DNA from: an uncultured Collinsella sp.
Lineage (GTDB): Bacteria; Actinomycetota; Coriobacteriia; Coriobacteriales; Coriobacteriaceae
DNA: 64,000 nt
Reading direction: 5' to 3'
NCBI GenBank assembly: GCA_902470365.1
Contig: CABRFZ010000002.1
Span: 1 to 64,000 of the forward strand
Both the position numbers and the translations under genes were made by a program. Below are positions 46,098 through 54,291 of this stretch, in pieces; position 1 is the stretch's first letter; every line of letters starts with the position of its first letter. Below the pieces are notes generated by a model, which was not told where the DNA came from, made no database searches, and saw only the letters and a list, made by a program, of their open reading frames with translations.

Positions 46098-47099
46098 CTA
46101 TCGGGATTCGGCGTAGGGTTTTGTTGTCGGAATGCCGTAGCCGCGCATCATGGCACCGAACGATTCTACGTCGTAGGTGTCCGAGAGTTTGAAATGAATG
46201 ACGTTGTGGCCCATAGCGCGAAGGTTCGCGTCGCGCATGAGGGCCGCTCGATACGTTTTTGCCGCCGCCTGCTCTGGATCATTTTGAGCTTCGTCTTCAA
46301 ACTTGCCTAGCCCATGCAGCTCTGCCAGCGTCCATGAGCCGCCTGGCATCTGCCAGCCATAATCTGCTAGATAATAGCCAGCGTTTCCCGGTCGCGTTAT
46401 CTCAACTTGAAGCTCGGGCGCGGCAACCCCAGCGAGAATCATCGCTGCTCTCGCCTCAGACTCGCCGCCATTGTCTGACCTGCCGTCCATATACTCAAAA
46501 ACGTCAAAAGCACGCGCGATGCCATGCAACCCTCGGCAATTTGCCTGCGCGTATGCTCGCAGTTCTTCGCGTTCGACATCGTACTCACGGGCCAAGCCAT
46601 CGACATAGCCCAGCGCATAGCGAAAGGCGCTCGTTCGAGCGATATCAACAACCGTTCGACACGGATCCGTCAGTGTAAACAGACCTAGCCGCCACATTTC
46701 GCCCGCCCGCCAGCGCTTGTATTCAACGAACTCATACGTATCACGCCTTGTAGACCGTGGCAGCAGTACTTGCACTTTATCCAGAAGCGTATACGCCGAG
46801 CCGATGCCGTAGAGCAGCGCTGCCGTCGATCCGCAAAACACAGCATCCGGTTCAACGACCGCAATAGCGGATGCCAGCTGAAAGATGCGATCTTCAACCC
46901 CAAGATTATTCCAATAGACCGGATCCGCATACACATGGTTGTAAAGACGAAGCATGAGCTCTTCCTGCATAAGCTCGCGCGCACGGCGTTCATCCCAAGG
47001 ATCAATTGTTATAAGCAGCTGTCCATCTTGATGAATTCCAACGGCCGAGAATAGCATTCTTGCATATGACTGCGGAAAATGTTTGCCTTTATCGAGCAT
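46098..47099 (-). CDS. AbiEi/DUF559-like protein, accessory
   Basis: A 333-residue protein. The N-terminal two-thirds resembles AbiEi-type antitoxin/regulator domains (FCGSTAALLYGIG, LTDPCRTVVDIARTS). The last ~110 residues resemble a DUF559/Vsr-like endonuclease fold (SEARAAMILAGV...LAELHGLGKFED...RDANLRAMGHNVIHF), although the catalytic residues cannot be confirmed. The gene looks AT-richer than its neighbours, suggesting acquisition. The start is uncertain: ATG at 47099 has GGGG upstream, and 47111 or 47117 is possible. It is bracketed by palindromes 4 and 5. The function is unknown; a defence or toxin-antitoxin role is only a guess. Confidence 0.7.
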   Translation of the reverse strand: MLDKGKHFPQSYARMLFSAVGIHQDGQLLITIDPWDERRARELMQEELMLRLYNHVYADPVYWNNLGVEDRIFQLASAIAVVEPDAVFCGSTAALLYGIGSAYTLLDKVQVLLPRSTRRDTYEFVEYKRWRAGEMWRLGLFTLTDPCRTVVDIARTSAFRYALGYVDGLAREYDVEREELRAYAQANCRGLHGIARAFDVFEYMDGRSDNGGESEARAAMILAGVAAPELQVEITRPGNAGYYLADYGWQMPGGSWTLAELHGLGKFEDEAQNDPEQAAAKTYRAALMRDANLRAMGHNVIHFKLSDTYDVESFGAMMRGYGIPTTKPYAESR

Positions 47100-47284
47100 G
47101 GCCAACCCCATAACCATCACGGCGGAGAGAATACCATTACGCTATCGCATGCTTCCGTCCGCAGGCCTTGCCAAAAGCTGACCAAAAGCTTGACGCCGCA
47201 GGTCAGAGCTTCAAAAAATAATTCCACTCTCGGTAGACGGTCGCTACGACCCTCCCAACGGCATCAAAATCCAACCTTACAAAT

Positions 47285-47351
47285 AGTTGCGGTGAAATAC
47301 GGACTACATGGGCCGTAAAAGCCGGAAAACAGTCCATATTTCACCGCAACT
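47285..47351. repeat. Dispersed palindrome, copy 5
   Basis: The 21 bp arms at 47285-47305 and 47331-47351 have one mismatch and share AGTTGCGGTGAAATACGGAC with copy 4. It is located between the AbiEi/DUF559-like gene and the tRNA-Gly terminator. Confidence 0.88.
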
Positions 47352-47384
47352 TAGAAGGGGATGTGGGGTCCCGGCATGTATATG

Positions 47385-47419
47385 AAAATGGCTCTGGTCC
47401 CAAAAGGAATCAGAGCCAT
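47385..47419 (-). terminator. Terminator of tRNA-Pro/tRNA-Gly transcript
   Basis: ATGGCTCTG (47388-47396) pairs with CAGAGCCAT (47411-47419). The minus strand continues TTTTC. It lies 13 bases beyond the tRNA-Gly CCA end. Confidence 0.65.
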
Positions 47420-47434
47420 TCATCTATCTTATGG

Positions 47435-47505
47435 AGCGGGCGACGGGAATCGAACCCGCGTCATCAGCTTGGAAGGCTGGGGTTCTACCATTGAACTACG
47501 CCCGC
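47435..47505 (-). tRNA. tRNA-Gly (anticodon TCC)
   Basis: Acceptor GCGGGCG/CGCCCGC, anticodon arm CCAGC-CTTCCAA-GCTG(A) with TCC, T-arm GGGTTCGATTCCC, discriminator T, and CCA encoded at 47432-47434. It is transcribed after tRNA-Pro. Confidence 0.95.
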
Positions 47506-47514
47506 AAGATATGG

Positions 47515-47588
47515 TCGGGACGACAGGATTTGAACCTGCGACATCCTGCTCCCAAAGCAGGCGCGCTACCAAACTGCGCCACGTCCCG
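47515..47588 (-). tRNA. tRNA-Pro (anticodon TGG)
   Basis: Acceptor CGGGACG/CGTCCCG, D-arm GCGCAGTTTGGTAGCGC, anticodon arm CCTGC-TTTGGGA-GCAGG with TGG, T-arm GCAGGTTCAAATCCTG, discriminator A, and encoded CCA at 47512-47514. It is 9 bases upstream of tRNA-Gly, probably in one transcript. Confidence 0.95.
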
Positions 47589-47679
47589 AAGGTGTTGAGC
47601 AGCTAAGGTCTAAACCTTGCGTGTCCCAAAGCGAAGGAAATTATAGGGGAGACTCCCCGCCTGTGCAAGCATTGATGCC

Positions 47680-49038
47680 TTAGCTCCTCGAATGTGCGAC
47701 AAAACGACTATGGAGCAGGCCGATCACAAACGCCACCACGGCGACCGGCGCCCACGCGGCTCCAATGTCCGCCAGCGGCAGCACATCAAACGGCAGCCAC
47801 GCGCCCGCAAAGAACGCATCGCGGACCGAGGTGATCACACTCTGCACCGCGACAACGCCGCCGACCCAAACCCACACCTGCGGATGCGCGTCGCAAAAAC
47901 CGTGCACCAGGCCCATAAGCACCAGCACGATGGCAACGGGATACAAGGCGTTGAGCATAGGCACCGAGAACATGAGGATCACGTCGAGGCCCACGTTGGA
48001 GAGCACGCACGAAAACGCTGCGAACACAAAGGCGAGAATCGCAAAGGGACGGCGCATGGCCTCCTCGGAGGCCTCCGCTCCCCCTTCGACCACATACGTC
48101 TCGCAGAAGTAACGCGAGCAGCAGCTGATGAGGCCGATGCACACGTTCATACAGGCTAGGAAGAAAATCGCAAAGACGACAACCGTGCCGACAAGGCCAA
48201 AGTGCATGGAGGCAGAGCGGGCAAGGATGGCGGCGCCGTTGATAGCGTCGGGCATCACGGTGCCGAGCTGCATACCGGCAAGGCCCAAACCGCAGTAGAT
48301 GATGGCCATGAGCACGCCGGCGATCACACCCGAACGCGAGATCTCGAAGGCCACGCGCCTATCGTCGGTAACGCCCAACTCGTGGATGGTCTCGGCGATG
48401 ATGATGCCGAAGGCGAGCGACGCGAGCAGGTCCATGGTCTGATAGCCAGTCAAAAAGCCCTGCACGGCGGCGCCTGCATCGTAGGGAGCCTGAGGCGCGG
48501 CAGCCGGTCCCAGTGGCGAGACCACGGCGGCACCCACGACCAACACGATGAGCGCAATGAGCGCGGGGCCCGTAATGCGGCCGAGCACACGCGTGATGAC
48601 ACCCGGGCGCAGCGTGAGAGCAAACGCGACGACAAAGAAGCCAACGGCAAACACCAGGCGAGCCGTGCCAAGCGAGACGCCCTCGGGCAGCAGCGGCACC
48701 AGCATCTCGAAGGCCGTGGAGCTCGTACGCGGAATGGCCAGGCACGGGCCGATCGCTAAATAGACCGCCGCGACAAAGAACTCACCGAACTTGGGGTGCA
48801 CGCGGCCGGCAAGCTCGCGCGCCGTTCCGGCAAGCGCCACGGCGATAAAGCCCATGACGGGCAGGCCGATGGCGGCAATCAAAAAGCCAACCATGGCAAG
48901 CGGCGTGACCGTGCCGGCCTGAAGCGCCAGCAGCGGCGGAATGATAAGGTTGCCAGCGCCAAAGAGCATCGAGAACAGGGCGATGCCGACGGTAACGACA
49001 TGGTCGGAGCGCAGACCACGCGAGGCGGATGAGGCCAT
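47680..49038 (-). CDS. brnQ: Branched-chain amino acid:cation symporter
   Basis: LIVCS-family carrier taking up Leu, Ile and Val with Na+ or H+. The 452-residue protein has about 12 membrane segments, with GIALFSMLFGAGNLIIPPLLALQAG near the N-terminus (family signature) and GYQTMDLLASLAFGIIIAETI in the middle. The start at 49038 has GAAAGG at seven bases; a GTG two codons earlier is less likely. It is separated from the upstream cysteine desulfurase-like gene by a strong terminator, so it is its own unit. Confidence 0.92.
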   Translation of the reverse strand: MASSASRGLRSDHVVTVGIALFSMLFGAGNLIIPPLLALQAGTVTPLAMVGFLIAAIGLPVMGFIAVALAGTARELAGRVHPKFGEFFVAAVYLAIGPCLAIPRTSSTAFEMLVPLLPEGVSLGTARLVFAVGFFVVAFALTLRPGVITRVLGRITGPALIALIVLVVGAAVVSPLGPAAAPQAPYDAGAAVQGFLTGYQTMDLLASLAFGIIIAETIHELGVTDDRRVAFEISRSGVIAGVLMAIIYCGLGLAGMQLGTVMPDAINGAAILARSASMHFGLVGTVVVFAIFFLACMNVCIGLISCCSRYFCETYVVEGGAEASEEAMRRPFAILAFVFAAFSCVLSNVGLDVILMFSVPMLNALYPVAIVLVLMGLVHGFCDAHPQVWVWVGGVVAVQSVITSVRDAFFAGAWLPFDVLPLADIGAAWAPVAVVAFVIGLLHSRFVAHSRS

Positions 49039-49061
49039 AGACACACCTTTCGGGTCGAAAC

Positions 49062-49091
49062 AAAAACGGGACGGGCAAAAGACCCGTCCCG
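49062..49091 (-). terminator. Terminator of the selenium/cysteine desulfurase run
   Basis: CGGGACGGG (49067-49075) pairs with CCCGTCCCG (49083-49091). The minus strand ends in TTTTT. It lies 15 bases after the stop of the desulfurase-like gene. Confidence 0.85.
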
Positions 49092-49105
49092 CAAGTATAT
49101 ACGCT

Positions 49106-50245
49106 CTAGCAGGCTAAATCGCGCAAAGCGTCAATCGCGGTGTCGACTTCCTCGTCCGTGTTGAAATACCCAAACGAGAAGCGAACGACACCCTGACGCT
49201 CGGTCCCCAGCGCACGGTGCATGAGCGGGGCGCAATGGGCGCCGGGGCGCGTCGCGATCCCCCACCCTTGCATAAGCGCGTCCGAAATCTCGGCAGAGTC
49301 GATATCACCCACGTTGAGTGAGACGATCGCCGAGCGCACGGGCTGGTCAAACGCACCGTAGAGCTTGATCTCCGGGATTTCGCGCACGCCAGCGAGAAAG
49401 CGATCCGCCAGTGCTCGCTCGTGTGCCGCGATCGCCTCGACTCCGCCTTGGGCCTCGATAAAGTCGAGACCTGCGGAAAGTCCCGCGACACCGTGACCGT
49501 TGAGCGTGCCCGCCTCGAGGCGAGTGGGCCACTCAAGCGGCTGCAGTGCATCGAAGCTGTGCACGCCGGTGCCGCCCATGGCCCACGGTGCCATGTCAAT
49601 TCCCTCCGCCACGGCCAGGCCGCCGGTGCCTTGAGGTCCCATGAGCCCCTTGTGGCCGGTAAAGCACACGACGTCGAGCCCCATGGCGCGCATATCGATA
49701 TGCGCCGTGCCGGCAGACTGCGAGGCATCGACGATCACCAGCGCACCGGCCGCATGCGCGATGGCAGCCACGCGCGCAATGTCGACCGCGTTGCCGGTCA
49801 CGTTGGAGGCGTGCGTCACAATCACGGCACGCGTACCGGGCGTGACTAGCCGCTCGAGCTCGTCGTAGTCGAGCGCGCCGCTTACGTCACAGCCCGCATG
49901 CTCAACGGTCACACCCCGCTCCGCTGCCAGGCGGTTGAGCGGACGCAGCACGGAGTTGTGCTCGAGGACCGTCGTGACCACGCGGTCGCCGGGGCGCACC
50001 ACGCCACAGATGGCGGTGTTGAGCGCCGCCGTAGAGTTGGGCGTAAAGCACACATGGTCCGCCCTCGGGCAACCTAAAAGGCGCGCGAGCTTGGCACGGC
50101 AACCGTGAATCGTACGAGCGGCATCGAGGGCACCCGACGTGGCGCCACGCCCGGCATTGCCGAGCGAGCACATCGCCTGCGTCACGGCATCGATCACCGT
50201 CTGCGGCTTGTGCATGGTCGTCGCCGCGTTATCCAGGTAGATCAT
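49106..50245 (-). CDS. Cysteine desulfurase-family aminotransferase class V
   Basis: A 379-residue PLP enzyme of the group V aminotransferases. YLDNAATT at the start, the His in VTHASNVTGN and the PLP lysine in CFTGHKGLMGPQGTGGL are clear. A Cys in the active-site loop lies in GAHCAPLMHRALGT. This subfamily is often next to DUF3343, YedF and SelD, so it may release sulfur or selenium from cysteine or selenocysteine. The start at 50245 has GGGAGG; it overlaps the DUF3343 stop by four bases (ATGA). Confidence 0.88.
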   Translation of the reverse strand: MIYLDNAATTMHKPQTVIDAVTQAMCSLGNAGRGATSGALDAARTIHGCRAKLARLLGCPRADHVCFTPNSTAALNTAICGVVRPGDRVVTTVLEHNSVLRPLNRLAAERGVTVEHAGCDVSGALDYDELERLVTPGTRAVIVTHASNVTGNAVDIARVAAIAHAAGALVIVDASQSAGTAHIDMRAMGLDVVCFTGHKGLMGPQGTGGLAVAEGIDMAPWAMGGTGVHSFDALQPLEWPTRLEAGTLNGHGVAGLSAGLDFIEAQGGVEAIAAHERALADRFLAGVREIPEIKLYGAFDQPVRSAIVSLNVGDIDSAEISDALMQGWGIATRPGAHCAPLMHRALGTERQGVVRFSFGYFNTDEEVDTAIDALRDLAC

Positions 50246-50493
50246 CGCACGACCTCCCACATATCAATCACGGTATAGCCCTCGGTGGGAACGCCCGCCG
50301 CGGCGAGTTCGCCGCGCAGCAGCTCCTCATCGGCAGGCAACGCTTTCCACGCCAGACCACAGCCGGCAGCGACCTCCCCTGGCACGGGAATCGTTCGCCC
50401 GGGAAGGCCGCGCTCAATGCACAGGGATTCGCAGCCCATGGCGGCCGCCGTGGTGGGAAACGTGATGACAAGCGCCGGGCGCTTCTCCCTCAT
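50242..50493 (-). CDS. DUF3343 protein
   Basis: An 83-residue protein consisting of the DUF3343 domain alone: FPTTAAAMGCESLCIERGLPGR and VAAGCGLAWKA carry the conserved cysteines. It is a paralogue of the longer protein at 22288-22683, with the same TTGGAGTTGCC leader before ATG. It lies between yedF and the desulfurase-like gene and is coupled to the latter. A role in selenium or sulfur transfer is inferred from context only. Confidence 0.82.
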   Translation of the reverse strand: MREKRPALVITFPTTAAAMGCESLCIERGLPGRTIPVPGEVAAGCGLAWKALPADEELLRGELAAAGVPTEGYTVIDMWEVVR

Positions 50494-50512
50494 GGCAACT
50501 CCAACCAATACG

Positions 50513-51139
50513 CTACGGGCGCACGACGCGCACGGCCTGCTCCATCTTCTCCACGATCACGTACATGTTGGTGACCTCGCCCACGGCAAGCTGGTCCTTG
50601 ATGCCATAGTGGTCGAGGCAGGTGCCACAGGTGAGAATCTCGACACCCTGCTCCGCCAGGCCCTTCAGGTCATCGAGCACCGGCGAGCCCTCAACGGTGA
50701 GTTTGGCGCCGCCATTGTAAAACAGCATGGTCGCGGGCAGCTCCTCCTGCTGCGTCACGGCAAAGATGAAGGCCTTCATGAGCTTGTGGCCCAGCTCGTC
50801 GTCGCCACGGCCCATGCAATCGGTGTAGACGGAAATGACGAGTTTGCCCTTGCCGGCGCTGGCGTCGCAGAAAGCGGCACCGTCCTGCACGGGGTCAGCA
50901 ACGGCCACGGCACCGGCGGTCGCGACGGTCACGTGCCACTCGGCGTCCGAGATCTTCTCGACCGAGGCCGTGCAGCCCTTCTCCTGCGCCATCTTGGAAA
51001 TGTTCTTGACGGCGGTCTCGTTGTCGACCGAGGTCACGACGGCACCCTCGCCTTCAAGCTGTTTGAGCGCCTTAAGCGTCTTGACGACGGGCAGCGGGCA
51101 GACATCGCCCATGGCATTGACTTCAATCTTGGTAGACAT
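50513..51139 (-). CDS. yedF: Sulfurtransferase-like selenium metabolism protein YedF
   Basis: A 208-residue protein. Residues 1-75 form a TusA-like domain with the active Cys in AMGDVCPLPVVKT. The C-terminal part is a DsrE-like domain (FAVTQQEELPATMLFYNGGAKL, EGVEILTCGTCLDHYGI). The two-domain form matches the selenium-metabolism YedF family, which occurs with selD. The start has GAAAGG. It is 61 bases downstream of selD on the same strand. Confidence 0.9.
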   Translation of the reverse strand: MSTKIEVNAMGDVCPLPVVKTLKALKQLEGEGAVVTSVDNETAVKNISKMAQEKGCTASVEKISDAEWHVTVATAGAVAVADPVQDGAAFCDASAGKGKLVISVYTDCMGRGDDELGHKLMKAFIFAVTQQEELPATMLFYNGGAKLTVEGSPVLDDLKGLAEQGVEILTCGTCLDHYGIKDQLAVGEVTNMYVIVEKMEQAVRVVRP

Positions 51140-51200
51140 AGCAAATTCCTTTCGAAAGAACCGTTCTAGAGAACGGTAAACAGTTACATAAACGTGCGGG

Positions 51201-52250
51201 CTAGCGAACAACGCGAACGGCAGGACCGCCCGGCTCCGCCTCGCACACGCGCCCGACAACGGCGGCAACGCGCCCCTCGGCATGCAGACGGCGCGCAAGC
51301 TCATCCACATCGGCAGCAGGTGCCGCGATAAGCAGGCCGCCCGAGGTCTGCGGATCGTACAGCGCGTCGAGCATGCCCGGCTCCAGGTCCTCGTCGGCAG
51401 CCACGCGCGGGCCAAAGAAGTCCTGGTTGCGGTAGGAGCCCGCGGGGATAATGCCCAGACGCGCCATATCGAGCACCTGGTCAAAGAGCGGCACCGCCCC
51501 CGACGCAAGTTCAATCTGCACGCCCGAGCCCTCGGCCATCTCGCACGCATGCCCGATCAGGCCAAAGCCCGTGATGTCGGTGCAGCCGTGAAGCTCGAGT
51601 CCCTCGGCCAGGCGAATCGGGGCCTCGTTGAGGGTACGCATCGAGTCAAACATGGCTGCGGCCTCGTCCTGCTCGATGAGCTCGCCCTTAATGGCCGTGG
51701 TGATGATGCCCGAGCCGATCGCCTTGGTCAGCAGCAGAACATCGCCCACGCGTGCGCCGCTGTTGGCGAGCATGTGGTCGAGTGGCACAAAACCGCTCAC
51801 AGACAGACCGTACTTGGGCTCGTCGTCGTTGATGGTGTGGCCGCCCGCGATGGAGCAACCCGCCTCAACGCACTTATCGGCGCCGCCTGCCAGAATCTGA
51901 CCGGCAACCTCGACGCCAAGGCAACTGGGTATGCAGAGCAGGTTCATGGCATGGCTCGGCCGCCCGCCCATGGCGTAGATGTCCGACAGTGAGTTGGCCG
52001 CGGCAATCTGGCCAAACAGGAACGGGTCATCGACCATCGGTGGGAAGAAGTCGATGGACTGCACGAGCCCCAGGTTCTCCCCTACGCGGAAGACGCTCGC
52101 ATCGTCGGAGGTATCGAACCCCACGAGCAAGTTGTCGTTATGCACATTGGGTAAATCGCCCAGGACCTGGGCGAGGGCTCCGGGGGCCAACTTAGCGGCT
52201 CAACCGCTCGCGGCCGTCATGGACGTAAGCCTTATGGTGTCCTTAGCCAT
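51201..52250 (-). CDS. selD: Selenide, water dikinase, selenocysteine-containing
   Basis: Makes selenophosphate from selenide and ATP for Sec-tRNA synthesis. An in-frame TGA at 52200-52202 sits where SelD proteins have their reactive Cys or Sec: TAASG-U-AAKLAPGALAQVL. Reading through it gives 349 residues and a normal N-terminus; an ORF begun after the TGA loses the catalytic residue. NDDEPKYGLSVSG and GHTINDDEP belong to the ATP/Mg site. The ATG at 52250 has GGAAGGGGG and overlaps the glycosyltransferase end by 8 bases. It needs its own product for translation. Confidence 0.93.
52157..52173 (-). promoter_or_regulatory. Candidate SECIS hairpin of selD
   Basis: On the minus strand CGCCCAG-GTC-CTGGGCG starts 26 bases after the UGA. 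The top CAGGTCCTG resembles the CAGGTCTG top of the E. coli fdhF SECIS, with GGT exposed. Confidence 0.6.
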
Positions 52251-53460
52251 ACGAACCCCCTTCCAACAAATCAACGACTTTAAGTATACGCCCCAGGCAC
52301 GCTTCCCAAGAGACCGCCGACGGCTCGAACGTCGAAGGCGGCGCCGCAAGCGCCTGCGCGATAGCATCTGCCAGTGCGCGCTCAAACAACGGAAGGTCGG
52401 CCGCCACGGGCGTGTCGACATCCGTCATACGCGGCGACGCCACCCACGTCACGGGAGCACCGGGAAGCATCGCCTCCATCCAGGGACGAACGCCGGGCAA
52501 ATCGGTCGCCACAACTTTGCAGCCGCACGCGAGGGCCTCGATCGTCACGAGCGGCAGACCCTCGTAAAACGAAGGCAGCACAAAGACGTCGGAACTGCGG
52601 TAGGCATGCACGAGTCCATCGCTATCCAGGCGCCCCGCCAGCTTCACCGGCAAATCCGAGGCCGCGGCCAAGCGCTCGATACGCGCGTACTCGGCATCGT
52701 CCCCGCGGCCGCCCACAAGTACCAAGCCAGATGGGCGGACGCCATCGTCAATCGGCAATGACACGGCTCGAACCAGCGACTCGACGCCCTTTTTAAAGCA
52801 AATCTTGCCCACGTACACAAGCGATCCCGGCCGCCTCGCCACGCTTGCGTCGCGGCAGAAGACGCGATGGTCGTAGCCCGTCCCAATCACGTGGATGCGA
52901 TCGGCATCGACGCCGCACACCAGGCCAATCTGCTCAGCCTGCTCAGCATGGAGCGCAAAGACGGCATCGAGCCGACGAACCGCACTTACGATGCGATCGC
53001 GTTCGAGCGCATGCGAACGCAGCTGGCGCAAGTCGGTCGAATGGCACACGGCAACAACTGGCACGCCCCGGACGCACTCGCGCGCCAATGCGGTCACCAG
53101 ATACAGGTGATGGCAGAGCACCAGATCGGGCCTAAACTCAGCCACCGCCCGATCGATTGCAGCAGCAAATGCCCGCTCAAATGCCTTGAGCATCGAAGGC
53201 GTCAGGTCACGATAGCGTGTAGAGGGATAGGGCATGACATCGGACATGCCGCAGATGGGAAACGGCAGCTCGGGCGACTCGAACGGCACGGCAAACACAG
53301 CAGCACGCCGGTCCAGCTCGCCTTGGGTATCACCCGGTGCCGCGCCGCAAAGCACGGCGGCGCGACGCCCTGTCTCGATCTGCTCGCGCACAAGCGCGGC
53401 AAGGTAGGTGCCGCTGCCGGTGCTATCTGGTTTTTGTGCCGTGATATTGAGGATGCGCAT
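52243..53460 (-). CDS. GT4-family glycosyltransferase overlapping selD
   Basis: A 405-residue GT-B glycosyltransferase. N-terminal ITAQKPDSTGSGTYLAAL forms the glycine-rich acceptor-side loop. The C-terminal half has the GT4 core: LVYVGKICFKKGVESLV, LVGGRGDDAEY and FVLPSFYEGLPLVTIEALACG, with the EX7E-type glutamates binding the sugar nucleotide. No signal peptide was seen. Its stop lies inside the selD start region (8 base overlap) and its start is 14 bases after the activator stop, so it is in the selenium run. The substrate is unknown; a selenosugar role by analogy with SenB/SenC pairs is speculative. Confidence 0.85.
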   Translation of the reverse strand: MRILNITAQKPDSTGSGTYLAALVREQIETGRRAAVLCGAAPGDTQGELDRRAAVFAVPFESPELPFPICGMSDVMPYPSTRYRDLTPSMLKAFERAFAAAIDRAVAEFRPDLVLCHHLYLVTALARECVRGVPVVAVCHSTDLRQLRSHALERDRIVSAVRRLDAVFALHAEQAEQIGLVCGVDADRIHVIGTGYDHRVFCRDASVARRPGSLVYVGKICFKKGVESLVRAVSLPIDDGVRPSGLVLVGGRGDDAEYARIERLAAASDLPVKLAGRLDSDGLVHAYRSSDVFVLPSFYEGLPLVTIEALACGCKVVATDLPGVRPWMEAMLPGAPVTWVASPRMTDVDTPVAADLPLFERALADAIAQALAAPPSTFEPSAVSWEACLGRILKVVDLLEGGSYG

Positions 53461-53474
53461 GTCGCGGTACACCC

Positions 53475-54239
53475 CTAGGCCAAAGCGGCGGCGCGGACAG
53501 CCGCGCCGATGGCACCGGCAAAGCGAGCCTGGGGCGAGGTGGTCACCGGCGACCCCAGCAGCTCGCCCAACCGCTCCACCACGAAGGCGTTCTCGCACAG
53601 GCCGCCGGTCAGGTAGTACGGGGCGCCCGCGGCCTGCCCGGCCATGGTCGCCACGCGCGAGACCACGCTGTCGATCACGCCACGCGCAATGTTCTCGCGC
53701 GGCTCACCGCGACCGATCAGGCTGATGACCTCGCTTTCGGCAAACACCGTGCACATGCTGGAAATCTTGGTGGGCTCGCCGGAACGCGCCAGGTCGGCCA
53801 TCTGCTGCTGGGAAATGCCCAGACGGTCGGCCATGATCTCCAAAAAGCGCCCCGTGCCGGCGGCGCACTTGTCGTTCATGGCAAACTTGGCCACGCGACC
53901 GCCCTTGAGTTGGATGACCTTGGTGTCCTGACCGCCCACGTCGATCACCGTGCCGTGATCGTCAAACAGGCGCACGGCACCGGTGCCATGGCAGGTGATC
54001 TCGGTCACGACCTTGTGCGCATAGGGCACGGCGACACGACCGTAGCCGGTCGCGATCACGCGCACGTCGTCGGCAGCCACGTCATAGCCAGCCGCTGCCA
54101 GTGCCTCGCGCAGCCGCTCGGAAGCATCGACCGAGGAGAACCCGGTTGGCTGCACGCACGTCCACGCCACCGAACCCTCCCCATCGACCACAGCAGCCTT
54201 AGCCGCCGTAGACCCGACATCGATCCCGATCCCTATCAT
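53475..54239 (-). CDS. Acyl-CoA dehydratase-type activase (BadF/BcrAD ATPase)
   Basis: An ATP-dependent reductive activator, 254 residues. Its ASKHA ATPase motifs are IGIDVGSTAAKAAVVDG and GTVIDVGGQDTKVI. The dimer-bridging [4Fe-4S] cysteines are in DKCAAGTGRF and SSMCTVFAES. It would donate low-potential electrons to the double-cubane protein encoded just upstream (54395-55558) and possibly its paralogue at 61073. GGGAGAG precedes the start. Confidence 0.92.
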   Translation of the reverse strand: MIGIGIDVGSTAAKAAVVDGEGSVAWTCVQPTGFSSVDASERLREALAAAGYDVAADDVRVIATGYGRVAVPYAHKVVTEITCHGTGAVRLFDDHGTVIDVGGQDTKVIQLKGGRVAKFAMNDKCAAGTGRFLEIMADRLGISQQQMADLARSGEPTKISSMCTVFAESEVISLIGRGEPRENIARGVIDSVVSRVATMAGQAAGAPYYLTGGLCENAFVVERLGELLGSPVTTSPQARFAGAIGAAVRAAALA

Positions 54240-54291
54240 GGCTCTCTCCCAATCTAAACATCAAAGGTAGCGGCGCGTTCAGGCGCCTTAG

